A stretch of DNA of 64,000 nucleotides from Edwardsiella hoshinae NBRC 105699 = ATCC 33379 (GCF_000474215.1 NZ_BAUC01000020.1:1-64000), one strand, 5' to 3'. Positions 15,931-26,402 are shown, counted from the first letter of the stretch. The notes: generated by a model from the sequence alone, not told the origin. A program made the numbers and translations.

Positions 15931-17540
15931 TGGCGCAGCTGTGCCGCCGTGGCTGGTACAATAAAGGGATCGTCCTCTAGCGAGTCGTAAGGTACCTGTT
16001 TCAGCGCGAAATTCTGCACCATAACCTTGGCAGGGATCGCCTTCTGCCCGGAGATGAAGCGGTAGCGATCGACGATCTCTTGGCTCTGGATCCCGGTCCA
16101 GTCGGAGAACAGATGTAGGAAGTCGTGGGCCGAGCGCCGCGCCTTAATCACCGTGCGGCGGGTATCCCCGCTGGAGAGGATCATCAGCGGCACTTGATAA
16201 TCCTGGCGGTAGCGGTCGTGGTGTGCCAGGAATTCGCTGCGCGTCCCTTTCTCATGGAAGGCCAATCCGTGATCGGAGAAGTAGATCAGCGAGAAGTTTT
16301 GCCCACTCTGTTGCAACTGGCTGTACAGGTCGCGTAGGAACTGATCGGTCTGGGTGATGCTGTACAGATAGCAGGAGGTCTCCTTGGTATGCACGAAGGT
16401 GGTGAAGTGGTTGTTGGTGCGATCACAGGCTTTCGGATGCGAGCCGATTAGGTGGTAGACGATCAGTTTCGGCCCTTTGCTTGGGGCATCCAGCGCCGGT
16501 TGAGTGAACTTCAACAGATTCATGTCGGAGGTAGACTTATCGTCTTCGAAGTCTCCCTGCTTGAGGAAGCGTACTTCATCGGCCCGCTTGGCAATGCTAG
16601 CGACGATAGTGTCGTACTTACCCAACTGTCCCTGATTAGAGAACCAATAGGTCTGAAACCCTGCCTTTTTGGCTAGGGTGATGACGCTGTTCTGGTACTC
16701 GGCCTGACCGTCGCGTACCAAGTTCAGCGTCTGTCCTAGGGATTTCTGTGTCGAGGGCGCCGCCGAGAGGTAGTCGTTAAAGAAGATACCGTTGACCTGG
16801 CTGGCGAACGGGGTGGTCGGCCACTTGCCGCCAAAGGCTCCCAGAGCGTCGCGTCGCGCGCTCTCACCGATCACCAGCACGTAGATCTGATGCCGCGGTT
16901 TCACCGCCGTGACATGCCATGTATCGGGGACGGAGGAGAGCTTCTGCATGCGCGCCATCTCCCGATCCACCTCCAACTTACCGGTGGTGGTGTCTTCGAT
17001 AAAGCGCACCAGCGGATAGCCGGTATCGTTCAGATGGAAGTCGCCGCCGGCGCTGAGATTGGTGACGGGCGTTAACAGTAGGCCGCTTAACGCGAGCAAC
17101 AGATAGAGTGTCTTGGGTATGCCCCAGCGCTTCTCGCGCGGTATCGGGCGCCAGACCAGCAGACCGCCCAGCAGTAAAATAAATAGGGCGATCAGATAAT
17201 CCCAGAAGGGGAAGATCTGGGCCATCTCGCCAGCCTCTTCCGGGTTGGTCGAGTAAAGCGCTAATACGGAGTTAAAATTGGGTGGGCCGAAGACCCGGCC
17301 AAAGGGGTAATACAAGCCGGCCACCAGGGTACAGATCAGCAATAGCAGACGCTGCGTGCGTGGCAGATAGTGCGCCAACAGCAGGAAGACGCTGGCAAAG
17401 CCTAACGCATAGATGGCGCTAAAGGGGTAGCCTAATCCAAGGTTGATCAAGCTAGCAAGAATCAGGTAGAGCAGCGGGTAAGGGGTTAATAGTTCGCCGC
17501 AGCGCGCTTTGACGCGTAACAGGAGTTGTCTTATTTTCAT
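15927..17540 (-). CDS. opgE: phosphoethanolamine transferase OpgE
   Basis: An inner-membrane enzyme that adds phosphoethanolamine from phosphatidylethanolamine to osmoregulated periplasmic glucans. About 537 residues with five N-terminal membrane helices, then a periplasmic sulfatase-fold domain: nucleophile region [29 protein letters not shown] (the family Thr nucleophile region), [17 protein letters not shown] and [14 protein letters not shown] for Zn binding. It follows E. coli OpgE (YbiP) closely along its length. ATG 17540 is chosen because the 57 residues ahead of it are low-complexity and unlike the family. It converges on yecD. Confidence 0.88.
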   Translation of the reverse strand: MKIRQLLLRVKARCGELLTPYPLLYLILASLINLGLGYPFSAIYALGFASVFLLLAHYLPRTQRLLLLICTLVAGLYYPFGRVFGPPNFNSVLALYSTNPEEAGEMAQIFPFWDYLIALFILLLGGLLVWRPIPREKRWGIPKTLYLLLALSGLLLTPVTNLSAGGDFHLNDTGYPLVRFIEDTTTGKLEVDREMARMQKLSSVPDTWHVTAVKPRHQIYVLVIGESARRDALGAFGGKWPTTPFASQVNGIFFNDYLSAAPSTQKSLGQTLNLVRDGQAEYQNSVITLAKKAGFQTYWFSNQGQLGKYDTIVASIAKRADEVRFLKQGDFEDDKSTSDMNLLKFTQPALDAPSKGPKLIVYHLIGSHPKACDRTNNHFTTFVHTKETSCYLYSITQTDQFLRDLYSQLQQSGQNFSLIYFSDHGLAFHEKGTRSEFLAHHDRYRQDYQVPLMILSSGDTRRTVIKARRSAHDFLHLFSDWTGIQSQEIVDRYRFISGQKAIPAKVMVQNFALKQVPYDSLEDDPFIVPATAAQLRH

Positions 17541-17871
17541 GTTTTTTCTGCACAAGATGCGCTGGTGATCCTGACTCACCGTAATGAACCCCCAACGCTC
17601 CGATTGGTGGGTATACTGTTTCGCAGAGCTGCTGCTGGAGAAGGGATCCGGCGGGTCGGATTCGGTCCGGCTAGGCAGCATGAAGATAATCTGAGCCGAG
17701 GGGAATAGCAACCGCTAGCATTGCGAATATCTGTGATAAACAGAACAGATCGTTCAGGTTAATCGCATTCTATTATGTCGAAATGGTGGCCGTGCTCGCG
17801 TTTCCCCGCACCCAGTGCGCGACGGCGCGGCGCACTGAGGCCCATGACGGGAAGTATAATTGAAAAATAGC

Positions 17872-19620
17872 TTATGTACCAGGATGTTGCATCACTTCGC
17901 TATTCCGGTTGAGGGTGATGGCCTGATCGGTTAGGGCATCGGGCGGAATATTCATGTGGCGCAGTACGTCCCCCATGATTTGACCGAATACCGGGCCGGC
18001 GACCGAGCCGCCGAAGTGTTTGCCGGCGGTCGGGTGGTTGATCATCACCACCAGGGCGACGCGTGGATTGCTCGCTGGCGCTACGCCCGCGGTATAGTTG
18101 ATATAGCCGCCATCGTACTTGCCGTCGCTACCCATCTTCTCGGCGGTCCCGGTCTTGATCGCCAGACGGTAGCCAGGCACGGCCGCTGCCACGCCGCTGC
18201 CGCCGGGGAGGGCGTCGCTCTCCATCATATGAACCACGGTGCGTACGATGTCTGCATCGATCACCCGGGTGCCGATCACCGGCGGGGTCACTTTGGTGAT
18301 CGATAAGGGACGAAATAGACCAAAGGCGCCGATGGTCGCGTATTCACGCGCCATCTGTAACGGTGTGATGCGTAGGCCATAGCCGAAGGAAAAGGTCGCA
18401 CGCTCGATATCCGACCAACGTTGCCGATGCAGAGGGAAGTAGCCGCTGCTCTCGCCACTGATCCCCAGTGCGGTCGATACGCCCAGGCCAAAACCATGGT
18501 ACAGATTGACCAGCACATCGGCTGGCATCGCGAGCGCGATGTGCGAGACGCCGATGTCGCTCGACTTTTGTAGGATACCGGTGATGGTCAGGCGCGGCCA
18601 GTGGCCAACGTCGCGGATCAGGTGGCCGTTGACCGGATAGGGCGTGGTGTCGATGACCGAATCCGGGCGGATCAGATGGCGTTGGAGTCCGGCCATCACC
18701 ACCAGCGGTTTCACCGTGGAGCCGGGCTCGAAGCTATCGGAGATGGCGACGTTACGCATATCTTGCTGCGCCACTCCCTGGTAGTTATTGGGATTAAACG
18801 AGGGGTAACTTGCCATCCCTAGGATTTCGCCCGTATTGACGTCCACCAGTACGGCGGCGCCGGAGTCTGCCTGGTTGCGCAGCACGCCATCGCGCAGGTG
18901 GGAGTAAAGGGCGTATTGAAGATAGCGGTCGATACTCAGTGCCAGGGTTGGTGCTTGCTGCGCCGGATCATCCTCCATCAGGCCGACCACATGGCCGTAG
19001 CGATCCTTGCGGTATAGACGATAACCGGGCTTTCCCTGTAATAAGGCGTTGAAACCATGTTCGATACCATTCAAGCCCTGCTGATCGAGCCCCACGATGC
19101 CGAGCAAGGGCGCTGCCGCAGCCCCCATCGGGTAGTAGCGGCTCGCATCGCTGGGGGTGGCGATGCCGGTGATATGCAACTTAGCGATATAGTCAGCGAT
19201 TTCCGCCTCTACCTGCCGGCCGAGGTAGATGAAGCGCCGTTGACTGTTTTGCCGGATCTTGTCGCGCAGGCTATCCAGCGGTTGGGAAAGGGCGCTCGCC
19301 AGATAGCGCCATTGCGGACTGCTAAGCTGCGGGTCGTGCTGTAGGACGCGTAGCGGATCGGCGATCACATCGTTGGAGGCGACGCTGACGGCCAGTGGCT
19401 GACCGTTGCGGTCGGTGATGGTACCGCGCAACGGATGTGTTACCAGCTCGCGTAGCGAACGTTGGTCGGCCTCTTTTTCCAACTGAGGTTGTTTCATTAA
19501 TTGGAGATAGCCGACGCGCAACAGCAGTAACAGGAGAAAAACAGCGATGCCGATATAGATCAGCACAAAGCGGCCGGAAAAATAGTTGGCTCTAACGTTC
19601 TGAGGGCTTTTTTTGCGCAT
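17872..19620 (-). CDS. FtsI/PBP3-like penicillin-binding transpeptidase (paralogue)
   Basis: A class B penicillin-binding protein of 582 residues with one N-terminal membrane anchor, a PBP dimerisation domain (ITDRNGQPLAVSV) and a transpeptidase domain. Active-site motifs are STVK (S301), SSD (353-355, where SxN is expected) and KTGT (K489). The similarity to FtsI is very high, including QRWSDIERATFSFGYGL. However, the gene is outside the dcw cluster and stands alone, so it is probably an extra copy comparable to the Salmonella PBP3SAL that works in acidic, host-like conditions. The start at 19620 lacks a clear ribosome-binding site. Confidence 0.88.
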   Translation of the reverse strand: MRKKSPQNVRANYFSGRFVLIYIGIAVFLLLLLLRVGYLQLMKQPQLEKEADQRSLRELVTHPLRGTITDRNGQPLAVSVASNDVIADPLRVLQHDPQLSSPQWRYLASALSQPLDSLRDKIRQNSQRRFIYLGRQVEAEIADYIAKLHITGIATPSDASRYYPMGAAAAPLLGIVGLDQQGLNGIEHGFNALLQGKPGYRLYRKDRYGHVVGLMEDDPAQQAPTLALSIDRYLQYALYSHLRDGVLRNQADSGAAVLVDVNTGEILGMASYPSFNPNNYQGVAQQDMRNVAISDSFEPGSTVKPLVVMAGLQRHLIRPDSVIDTTPYPVNGHLIRDVGHWPRLTITGILQKSSDIGVSHIALAMPADVLVNLYHGFGLGVSTALGISGESSGYFPLHRQRWSDIERATFSFGYGLRITPLQMAREYATIGAFGLFRPLSITKVTPPVIGTRVIDADIVRTVVHMMESDALPGGSGVAAAVPGYRLAIKTGTAEKMGSDGKYDGGYINYTAGVAPASNPRVALVVMINHPTAGKHFGGSVAGPVFGQIMGDVLRHMNIPPDALTDQAITLNRNSEVMQHPGT

Positions 19621-19997
19621 AAAATCGTCTAACAGCGGAAGGTAATAAAATAAAAACAATTCATAGCACTATAAATTAGCTGGGCCGGCGGATCAGCGTG
19701 GCGAAACATTTATACGTAATAAAGGCAGTATTGAAATAAATAGCCATAAAACGCTGGCGACGTGAGCGGAGAACTGAGGACAGTAGCAGCCTTGCTACCT
19801 TGGTGACAAAGACAACAGATAGCTTAACAGGAAATATCGCTACAAGATAAGGGAAAATATTTGCCAAGTTGTTCGAATTCCCCAAATAGCCAGTGGTTGG
19901 AAGATAGAGGATAATTCCCCAAGCAGGGAAGCGGAGTACCATGGCACATGAGGTGCTGGCCAAGGAGGTGGCTTACGCACGGGGGAGATGAAAACCA
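19621..19997. other. intergenic region between the PBP and the LuxR-type gene
   Basis: About 375 bases, probably carrying both divergent promoters. AT-rich patches lie near 19640-19690 and 19830-19880. No convincing gene, tRNA or known binding motif was found. Confidence 0.4.
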
Positions 19998-20693
19998 ATG
20001 AGTGCAGTAGCGGAGATCCCTTCTTTTCTACCCGCGGCGGCGAACGAACAGCAAGCGAGTAGCTCTACGCCGGCGACGCTGCTGGTGGATTGTGACCGCT
20101 TCTTTTGCGACAGTCTGGCGCGCTATGTGCTGGCGCACGATCGGCCGGTATTGCAGGAGAACTGTTATGCGCGTTTGCTCGAACGGGTGATGAATCATGC
20201 GGTGGGACATGTGATCGCCGAGCTGTATACCCACCATGATGCGCCGATCGATGCCTTATTGGCGTTGTTACGGCTACGTGCTTACCGCCCAGCGTTACCG
20301 ATCACGGTGATGACCGATATCGTCGAACCGGCGGTGTTGGCGGCGGTACATAGCCTGGGAACGTTGAGTGTGATCTCGAAGCGCGAGACTTTGCCGCAAT
20401 TGACGATGGCGTATCGGCATGCGCTATGCCAGCCCCATGTCAGCCCGCGTATCGCTGGCAAGATGCGTCATCATCCGGCAATGGCCGGCATGACCTTTCC
20501 CGAATGGAAGGTGGTGGCGATCCGTAGTCATGGCGGCGATACCTATCAGATTGCCGACTACCTGGGGATCCACCATAAGAGCGTCAACTACCGTCAACGA
20601 GGCATCATGCGCAAGCTGGCCTTCGCCAGTAAGCCGGCATATCTGCGTTTCCTCGGCGCGATGAGTACGAATCCGCTCTCCGCCTTGTCTTAG
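19998..20693 (+). CDS. LuxR/FixJ-type transcription regulator, receiver-like N-terminus
   Basis: A 231-residue DNA-binding protein. Residues about 25-140 look like a receiver fold that has lost clear phosphorylation residues (LLVDCDRFF near the start; no obvious Asp at the acceptor site). Residues about 165-225 form a LuxR-type helix-turn-helix (MTFPEWKVVAIRSHGGDTYQIADYL, then SVNYRQRGIMRKL). This layout is shared with phosphorylation-independent partners such as RcsA, BglJ, MatA and DctR, which often act with RcsB. A GGGGGAG site lies about ten bases upstream of the ATG. It is divergent from the PBP3 paralogue. Its target is unknown. Confidence 0.75.
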   Translation: MSAVAEIPSFLPAAANEQQASSSTPATLLVDCDRFFCDSLARYVLAHDRPVLQENCYARLLERVMNHAVGHVIAELYTHHDAPIDALLALLRLRAYRPALPITVMTDIVEPAVLAAVHSLGTLSVISKRETLPQLTMAYRHALCQPHVSPRIAGKMRHHPAMAGMTFPEWKVVAIRSHGGDTYQIADYLGIHHKSVNYRQRGIMRKLAFASKPAYLRFLGAMSTNPLSALS

Positions 20694-21109
20694 AGCGACA
20701 CTAACAGGACGTCGGTATGCGTGCGATCGATAAGCAGTCCCGATGAGCTGAGTAGCCGTTTAAAGAAGCCTTCACAGTGGTTGCCGCAGATCAGCAGGTC
20801 GACCTGTTGACGCTGGCAGGTATCGACGATGCAGTCGAGCAACTCACCGTTGCAGATGTGTGTCTGAGCGATAGGATAATCGACCTGTTGACTTAACTGC
20901 GTCAGAAACAGACCGGCCTCTTCATGCAGTAAGCGCCGCATATCGGCGAGCAGGGGACCGGCGTAGGTACAGCACATGTCTGCTTCATTACACAGTGTCA
21001 GCAAGTCGACTCGGGCCCCCGCAGGGCGCGCGATGGCGACGGCTTTCTCGACCAGGATATGGCTGTCGGGGGCTTGGGCCACGGCGACCAGAATAGTGTG
21101 ATAGCTCAT
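20690..21109 (-). CDS. uspC: universal stress protein UspC
   Basis: A 139-residue UspA-fold cytoplasmic protein close to E. coli UspC: MSYHTILVAVA, EKAVAIARP, MRRLLHEEAG, DLLICGNHCEGFFKR, TDVLLVSL. UspC is linked to motility, oxidative and osmotic stress, and in E. coli it sits next to flhDC. Here a YqhD-like gene lies between. I placed the start at 21109, where GGAGACG lies upstream. The final stop overlaps the end of the LuxR-type gene by four bases, tail to tail. Confidence 0.9.
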   Translation of the reverse strand: MSYHTILVAVAQAPDSHILVEKAVAIARPAGARVDLLTLCNEADMCCTYAGPLLADMRRLLHEEAGLFLTQLSQQVDYPIAQTHICNGELLDCIVDTCQRQQVDLLICGNHCEGFFKRLLSSSGLLIDRTHTDVLLVSL

Positions 21110-21371
21110 ACGACGTCTCCTTGTACTGCTGAGCTTGGTCGGCAAGCGCGGATGTGCCAGCGCGCGACCAACCGATGATAAAAGGAGGGGATACCCCCTG
21201 AGCCAGCCCCTATGTTAGCGCGTGTGCCGCGCGACATCAGTGAATAAATAATACAAAAAGGAGCCCCGTGGCAGTGAGGCCATCATCACAGACTCCCCTA
21301 TGGGGGTAAAGGGGCGGCAGATCGCGTACTTACGGCAGCGCGGCGACAGCCTCCTCCACGGGGGCATGGGG

Positions 21372-22526
21372 CTAGTAGCTTAAACTTAAGAGGCGGCGTA
21401 CCACGACCTCATCCATGTTTTGCCGCTCGCCCAAGGGTAACAGGTGAAAACGGCGTAAATTGTCGATCACCGCCTCAATACACGCCTCGCCGAGACCGCA
21501 GGCGCTGAGGCGCGTGGGCATGCCCATGTCGCTGAAGAAACGCTCGGTCTGCGCGATCGCACCAGTGATGCGTTGTTCTTCGCTACCGTCACGTATTCCC
21601 CACACCCGTTCGGCGTATTGCAATAGCTTGCATCGTTTATCCTGCCGTTGCACCCGCATCACCGCCGGCAACAGAATGGCAAGCGTTAGGGCGTGATCCA
21701 GCCCATACAACGCAGTGAGTTGGTGGCCGATGCGATGGCTCGACCAATCTTGCGGCACACCGACTCCCAGTAATCCATTCAATGCCATACTGGCGGCCCA
21801 CATGACGCTGGCGCGGACATCATAGTTTTGCGGCTCACTCAGCGCCAACGGTCCCTCTTCGATCAGTGTCAGCAACAGCCCCTCAGCGAAGCGATCCTGC
21901 ACGCGGGCATAGACGGGATAAGTTAAATACTGCTCCATGACGTGGACAAAGGCATCGACGACACCGTTAGCCACCTGGCGAGGCGGTAGGGTATAGGATT
22001 TGTGCGGATCTAACACCGAGAAGCGCGGGAAGAGCGCTGGATGTGAGTAGCCCACCTTAGCGCCGAGCGCCTGGTTGGTGACCACTGCGGTTGGGTTCAT
22101 CTCGGAGCCGGTTCCCGGTAGCGTCAGAACGCACCCCAGCGGCAGTACGGTTTGCGGTGGACGTTTCTGGCTCCACATCGCCCAGACATCGCCTGAATAG
22201 TGCGCCGCCGCAGCGATAAACTTACAGCCATCGATGACGGAGCCGCCGCCTAGCGCCAAGAGAAAGTCGATCTGCTGTTCCCGTACCTGTTGTACCGCGC
22301 GCATCAATGTCTCCATGCGCGGATTCGCCTCGATGCCGCCGAATTCAAACAGGGTATACCCTGTGAGGGCATGACGGACGTCATCCAGGTAGCCGAATTG
22401 GCGCGCGCTATTGCCACCGTAGGCGATCAAGATGCGCGCCGTTGGCGGAATATGTTGAGTAAGATCGGCGAGACGTTCACCGCCGAAGAGGATACGGGTT
22501 GGGTTGTAGTAGTCGAAGTTGAACAT
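21372..22526 (-). CDS. YqhD-like NADPH-dependent aldehyde reductase
   Basis: An iron/zinc-type (group III) alcohol dehydrogenase of 384 residues that follows E. coli YqhD throughout: NPTRILFGGERLADL, EFGGIEANP, the nucleotide-binding GGGSVIDG, YTLPPRQVANGVVDAFVHVMEQY, and the metal-binding histidines in SSHRIGHQLTALYGLDHALTLAILLPA. YqhD reduces toxic short-chain aldehydes with NADPH. It lies between uspC and flhDC, a place where E. coli has no such gene. It may be a second copy of yqhD, so no symbol is assigned. An AGGAGTCC-like ribosome-binding region lies upstream (reading the minus strand). Confidence 0.88.
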   Translation of the reverse strand: MFNFDYYNPTRILFGGERLADLTQHIPPTARILIAYGGNSARQFGYLDDVRHALTGYTLFEFGGIEANPRMETLMRAVQQVREQQIDFLLALGGGSVIDGCKFIAAAAHYSGDVWAMWSQKRPPQTVLPLGCVLTLPGTGSEMNPTAVVTNQALGAKVGYSHPALFPRFSVLDPHKSYTLPPRQVANGVVDAFVHVMEQYLTYPVYARVQDRFAEGLLLTLIEEGPLALSEPQNYDVRASVMWAASMALNGLLGVGVPQDWSSHRIGHQLTALYGLDHALTLAILLPAVMRVQRQDKRCKLLQYAERVWGIRDGSEEQRITGAIAQTERFFSDMGMPTRLSACGLGEACIEAVIDNLRRFHLLPLGERQNMDEVVVRRLLSLSY

Positions 22527-23117
22527 AAAGAGGAGTCCTCAGTGGTGTGGGAGGCGTTAGTCCATGCGCGGCATCGTTTCGTGCCCGACTTGCCTCTTCC
22601 CATGTTACGTCTGTCGCCAAGATAGCGCATTTTTACCGATAAAAAACATTAACCCCACGGGGGGCGGGTAATTTGATATAATCAATTTATTCCAATTAAT
22701 AACGTATAGTAAGAATAATGCGAATGGGCGCGACATCGATTTATTTCATTATTTCTTAATCCTCCTAGGAAAATAACGCAACGCGCCAATATCCCCCCTG
22801 GTTGAAAGTCGACAGATACTGTCAGGGGGAAAATATAGGGATTATGTGCTGGCAAACTTATCAAGTTAATCTAACTTTATTGTATGGCTCCTCTCCCTTT
22901 TTGAGTGTGAAACGCGGAAGTTTTATATTTTTCAGAATATTTATATAAACATTGCCATTATTGTAGGATTTAAATCTGAAAGCGTTAAAAAAGGCTCAAA
23001 ATTTGAGCGATAAATGTCCTTTTTATTCAAAAAGTTAACCGCATAAAGAGCGCATGCCACACAACTGGGCATTTTGTGAACCAATTCCGCAAAAATCATA
23101 CTTTTCCGCTATTGTTT

Positions 23118-23133
23118 TGTGATCAGGATCACG
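23118..23133 (+). promoter_or_regulatory. CRP-cAMP site upstream of flhDC
   Basis: TGTGA-N6-TCACG, matching the CRP consensus at nine of ten arm positions, within a longer dyad. Its centre lies about 72 bases before the start point I infer from the RcsAB box, the spacing known for E. coli flhDC. Confidence 0.75.
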
Positions 23134-23201
23134 CTTTTCTTAAGTAGCCGCCTTTTGTGCGTTGTGCCTGGCCGCCATTCAGGGGTAGAGTTGCTGCGTT
23201 T

Positions 23202-23215
23202 TAAGAATAGTCCTA
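23202..23215 (+). promoter_or_regulatory. RcsAB box in the flhDC promoter
   Basis: TAAGAATAGTCCTA differs at one position from the consensus RcsAB box TAAGAATATTCCTA. In E. coli the box lies just after the flhDC start point and mediates repression of motility by the Rcs envelope-stress system. Here it would put the transcription start near 23198. Confidence 0.75.
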
Positions 23216-23429
23216 AGTGTTGTCCGATATTCATCCTTCGGGTGTATAACGGCGATTTGTATATCAAAAGTACGATTTCTGGTTACGAGGCATGCAACGA
23301 TCGTGGCCGTCATGCTCCAATTAACATTTATACGGTTTTCCGCTATCTGACTGATACCTGCGCTGCGGCGCAGCGAGGGTAACGGTACGTTTCATTGTGT
23401 TGGTCTAGTGAGTCAAGCAGGGTGAGATA

Positions 23430-23774
23430 ATGAGTAGCGCAGAAATACTCAAACATATTTATGACATCAATCTGTCATACCTATTACTGGCACAGCGATT
23501 AATTCATGACGATAAACCTTCCGCAATGTTCCGTTTAGGCATCGATGCGGATATGGCGGAGTCTCTGGTGCAATTGACGCTGCCCCAGATGGTGAAGTTG
23601 GCAGAAACCAACCAATTAGTTTGCCAGTTTCGTTTTGAAAATCATCAGACTATCCAACGTTTGACGCAAGAGTCACGCGTGGATGATTTGCAACAGATCC
23701 ATACCGGTATCTTGCTGTCCAGTCATCTACTACAACAATTGCAGGACGGCTCTGAAGGGGGGAGACGAGACTGA
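23430..23774 (+). CDS. flhD: flagellar master regulator subunit FlhD
   Basis: FlhD (114 residues) forms the FlhD4C2 complex that activates class II flagellar promoters. The sequence follows the family from start to end: [57 protein letters not shown] lies upstream of the ATG. It is followed one base later by the flhC start, so the pair is translationally coupled. Its promoter region carries CRP and RcsAB sites. Confidence 0.96.
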   Translation: MSSAEILKHIYDINLSYLLLAQRLIHDDKPSAMFRLGIDADMAESLVQLTLPQMVKLAETNQLVCQFRFENHQTIQRLTQESRVDDLQQIHTGILLSSHLLQQLQDGSEGGRRD

Positions 23775-23775
23775 A

Positions 23776-24357
23776 ATGAGCGAAAAGAGCATCATTCAGG
23801 AGGCGCGAGACATTCATCTGGCGATGGAGTTGATCACGCTAGGCGCTCGTTTACAAATGTTAGAGAGTGAGACGCAGTTGAGTCGTGGGCGGCTGATCAA
23901 GCTGTACAAGGAGCTGCGTGGGAGTCCGCCCCCCAAAGGAATGCTGCCATTTTCTACTGATTGGTTTATGACATGGGAGCAGAATATTCACTCCTCCATG
24001 TTCTATAACATCTACGCATTTATGCTGAGCAGTGGCGCGTGTCATGGCGTCGAGGCGGTGATCCGAGCCTATAAGCTCTACTTGGAACAATGCCCGCCAG
24101 CGGCGTGCGACCAGCCCGTGCTGGCGTTGACTCGCGCTTGGACGTTGGTGCGTTTTGTTGAGAGTGGCATGCTGGAGCCGGCCTGCTGTAACACCTGTGG
24201 GGGACGCTTCATCGCCCATGCCCACCAACCCGCGCACAGTTTTACCTGTAGTTTATGTCAACCGCCATCACGGGCGATAAAAAGACGTAAACTTTCTGAG
24301 AATCTTGCCGATATCTTACCACACTTGCTCGCTGAGCAAGAGAAATGTGTGGTGTAA
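23776..24357 (+). CDS. flhC: flagellar master regulator subunit FlhC
   Basis: FlhC (193 residues) is the main DNA-contacting partner of FlhD. The N-terminal helical part ([24 protein letters not shown]) is followed by a zinc site made of cysteines near 137, 141, 158 and 161, with a further Cys at 138. I start it at ATG 23776, immediately after the flhD stop, rather than at an upstream in-frame ATG inside flhD. Confidence 0.96.
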   Translation: MSEKSIIQEARDIHLAMELITLGARLQMLESETQLSRGRLIKLYKELRGSPPPKGMLPFSTDWFMTWEQNIHSSMFYNIYAFMLSSGACHGVEAVIRAYKLYLEQCPPAACDQPVLALTRAWTLVRFVESGMLEPACCNTCGGRFIAHAHQPAHSFTCSLCQPPSRAIKRRKLSENLADILPHLLAEQEKCVV

Positions 24358-24513
24358 CCGGCTGAGGTAATCAGTCCATTCGCGTGTTGCCGGTGGCTCC
24401 TTGCCGCGGCGGCACGCCGTCTACGACGGCTATCCGTCTTCGACCCTCCTCTTTCCGGCTCGCTGCCGGCAGGTTACACCCGACTGTTCATTGCGATCAT
24501 GTAAGGAATTCAC

Positions 24514-25404
24514 GTGCTGATTCTACTGGGATATGCCGTTGTGCTAATCGCGGTTTTTGGCGGTTACACGCTTGTGGGGGGCCATCTGGGTGCGTTGTAT
24601 CAGCCATCTGAGTTACTGATTATCGGCGGGGCAGGCATCGGTGCCTTCATCGTCGGAAATAACGGCAAAGCGATCAAATCGACACTGCGCACCTTGCCCA
24701 AGCTGGCGCGCGGCTCAAAGTACAACAAGGCGTTGTACATGGATGTGATGGGATTGATGTATCAACTGCTGGCCAAGTCGCGTCAGCAAGGGATGCTGTC
24801 CCTAGAGCGCGACATCGAAGATCCGCGCGCGAGCGATATTTTCTCCAGTTACCCCCGTCTCCTCGCTGACACGACGCTGATCGAGTTTGTCACCGACTAT
24901 ATGCGCCTGATCATTAGCGGCAACATGAATGCCTTCGAAATCGAGGCATTGATGGATGAAGAGATCGAGACTTTCGAACAAGAAGCCGAGGTTCCGGCTG
25001 GCAGCCTGGCCGCGGTCGGCGATTCGCTGCCCGCGTTCGGCATCGTGGCGGCAGTGATGGGGGTGGTGCATGCACTGGCTTCGGCGGACCGTCCCGCCGC
25101 GGAATTGGGCGCGTTGATCGCCCACGCGATGGTGGGCACTTTCCTTGGCATCCTGCTCGCCTATGGTTTTATTTCTCCGCTGGCCTCGCTCATGCGCCAG
25201 AAGAGCGCGGAAACCAGCAAGATGATGCATTGCATCAAGGTGACGTTGCTCTCCAGCCTGAATGGCTATGCGCCGCAGATCGCCGTCGAGTTTGGGCGTA
25301 AGACGCTGTACTCCACCGAGCGTCCCTCCTTTATCGAGCTGGAAGAACATGTTCGTCAGGTGAAAGCGCCGGCGAAGCAGACGGCAACGGAAGAAGAAGT
25401 ATGA
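24514..25404 (+). CDS. motA: flagellar stator protein MotA
   Basis: MotA (296 residues) is the four-helix inner-membrane stator subunit that, with MotB, turns proton flow into rotation. The sequence aligns along its length with enteric MotA. It includes the charged cytoplasmic loop ([15 protein letters not shown]) and the helix 3-4 prolines ([20 protein letters not shown]). The start is GTG at 24514, with AAGGA upstream. The stop overlaps motB by four bases. There are 156 bases between flhC and motA; I saw no clear FliA promoter there. Confidence 0.96.
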   Translation: MLILLGYAVVLIAVFGGYTLVGGHLGALYQPSELLIIGGAGIGAFIVGNNGKAIKSTLRTLPKLARGSKYNKALYMDVMGLMYQLLAKSRQQGMLSLERDIEDPRASDIFSSYPRLLADTTLIEFVTDYMRLIISGNMNAFEIEALMDEEIETFEQEAEVPAGSLAAVGDSLPAFGIVAAVMGVVHALASADRPAAELGALIAHAMVGTFLGILLAYGFISPLASLMRQKSAETSKMMHCIKVTLLSSLNGYAPQIAVEFGRKTLYSTERPSFIELEEHVRQVKAPAKQTATEEEV

Positions 25405-26399
25405 AGGGCGGTAAACACCCAGTCATCCTGGTCAAGAAGAAGCGCTCGGGGCACGGTCAGGGGAGTCATGGCGGGGCGTGGAAAATCGCCTACGCTGACT
25501 TTATGACAGCGATGATGGCCTTCTTCCTGGTGATGTGGCTGTTGGCCATTGCTAGCCCGCAAGAGTTGACTCGCATCGCCGAATATTTCCGTACGCCGCT
25601 TAAGGTCGCTTTACAGGGCGGTCAGCGTTCCAGCGACAGCTTCAGTCCAATTCCTGGCGGCGGTGACGACGTGACTCAGAAAACGGGGGAGGTAGAGAAG
25701 TTCGCCGCCGATCCCGATCCAGAACAACGCATCGAACAGATGCGTCTAAAACGTCTGCGTGACCGACTGGAAAAGGTGATCATCAACGATCCCCGCCTGA
25801 AGGCGCTGCGCCCTCATCTGATGATCAACATGATGGATGAAGGATTACGTATCCAGATTATTGATAGTCAAAACCGACCGATGTTCCAGAATGGCAGCGC
25901 GCAGGTAGAACCCTACATGCGGGATATTTTGCGTGCTATCGCGCCGATCCTAAATGAATTGCCGAACAAGATCAGCCTGTCCGGGCATACCGACGATCTC
26001 CCCTATGCCAATGGTGAACGGGGGTATAGCAACTGGGAGTTGTCGGCGGATCGCGCCAACGCCTCGCGCCGTGAGTTAGTCGCCGGCGGACTCGCGGGCA
26101 ATAAGATCCTGCGGGTGGTGGGCATGGCGGATACCATGAACCTGCGCCATCTGGCTGGCAACGCCGCCGTTAACCGGCGTATCAGCATATTAGTGTTGAA
26201 CAAGGCGGCGCAGAGCCGGATCGAACATGAGGATGCCGATGGCGGTAACGCGGTAGAGATGTCGCAGCCGACCGCCAGCGAACAGTGGCAGCGGGTCGGC
26301 GCCGCGAGCGGTCAGCCGGCGGCCACCCCGTTTATCCCGACGCCGCTGGCGCCGATGAATGACCACGTCAAAATTCCGAGCGCGATAGACAAGAGGTGA
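25401..26399 (+). CDS. motB: flagellar stator protein MotB
   Basis: MotB (332 residues) anchors the stator to peptidoglycan. After a basic cytoplasmic start, a single helix carries the proton-carrying Asp at position 33 ([19 protein letters not shown]). A plug region and an OmpA-type peptidoglycan-binding domain follow ([12 protein letters not shown] ... NRRISILVL). The last ~60 residues are Ala/Pro/Gln-rich, and longer than in E. coli. The ATG overlaps the motA stop, and cheA starts four bases after the stop. Confidence 0.96.
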   Translation: MKGGKHPVILVKKKRSGHGQGSHGGAWKIAYADFMTAMMAFFLVMWLLAIASPQELTRIAEYFRTPLKVALQGGQRSSDSFSPIPGGGDDVTQKTGEVEKFAADPDPEQRIEQMRLKRLRDRLEKVIINDPRLKALRPHLMINMMDEGLRIQIIDSQNRPMFQNGSAQVEPYMRDILRAIAPILNELPNKISLSGHTDDLPYANGERGYSNWELSADRANASRRELVAGGLAGNKILRVVGMADTMNLRHLAGNAAVNRRISILVLNKAAQSRIEHEDADGGNAVEMSQPTASEQWQRVGAASGQPAATPFIPTPLAPMNDHVKIPSAIDKR

Positions 26400-26402
26400 C
26401 CT

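Larger units (their letters stand above)
22527..23429. other. long AT-rich flhDC upstream region
   Basis: About 900 bases without a gene. The stretch 22630-23120 is markedly AT-rich, as expected for H-NS-type control of the flagellar master operon. It holds the CRP and RcsAB sites listed separately, then a ~230-base leader before flhD. Short open frames at 22682-22864 and 23119-23382 look non-coding. Confidence 0.6.

Noticed and set aside
23202-23215. Reading TAAGAAT at 23202 as the flhDC -10 box
   Set aside because: The whole 14-base sequence fits the RcsAB consensus far better, and the CRP spacing then agrees with E. coli.
24358-24513. A possible FliA promoter ahead of motA (GCCGGCAG)
   Set aside because: The -10-like element lacks a matching TAAAGTTT at 11 bases; the spacing is wrong.
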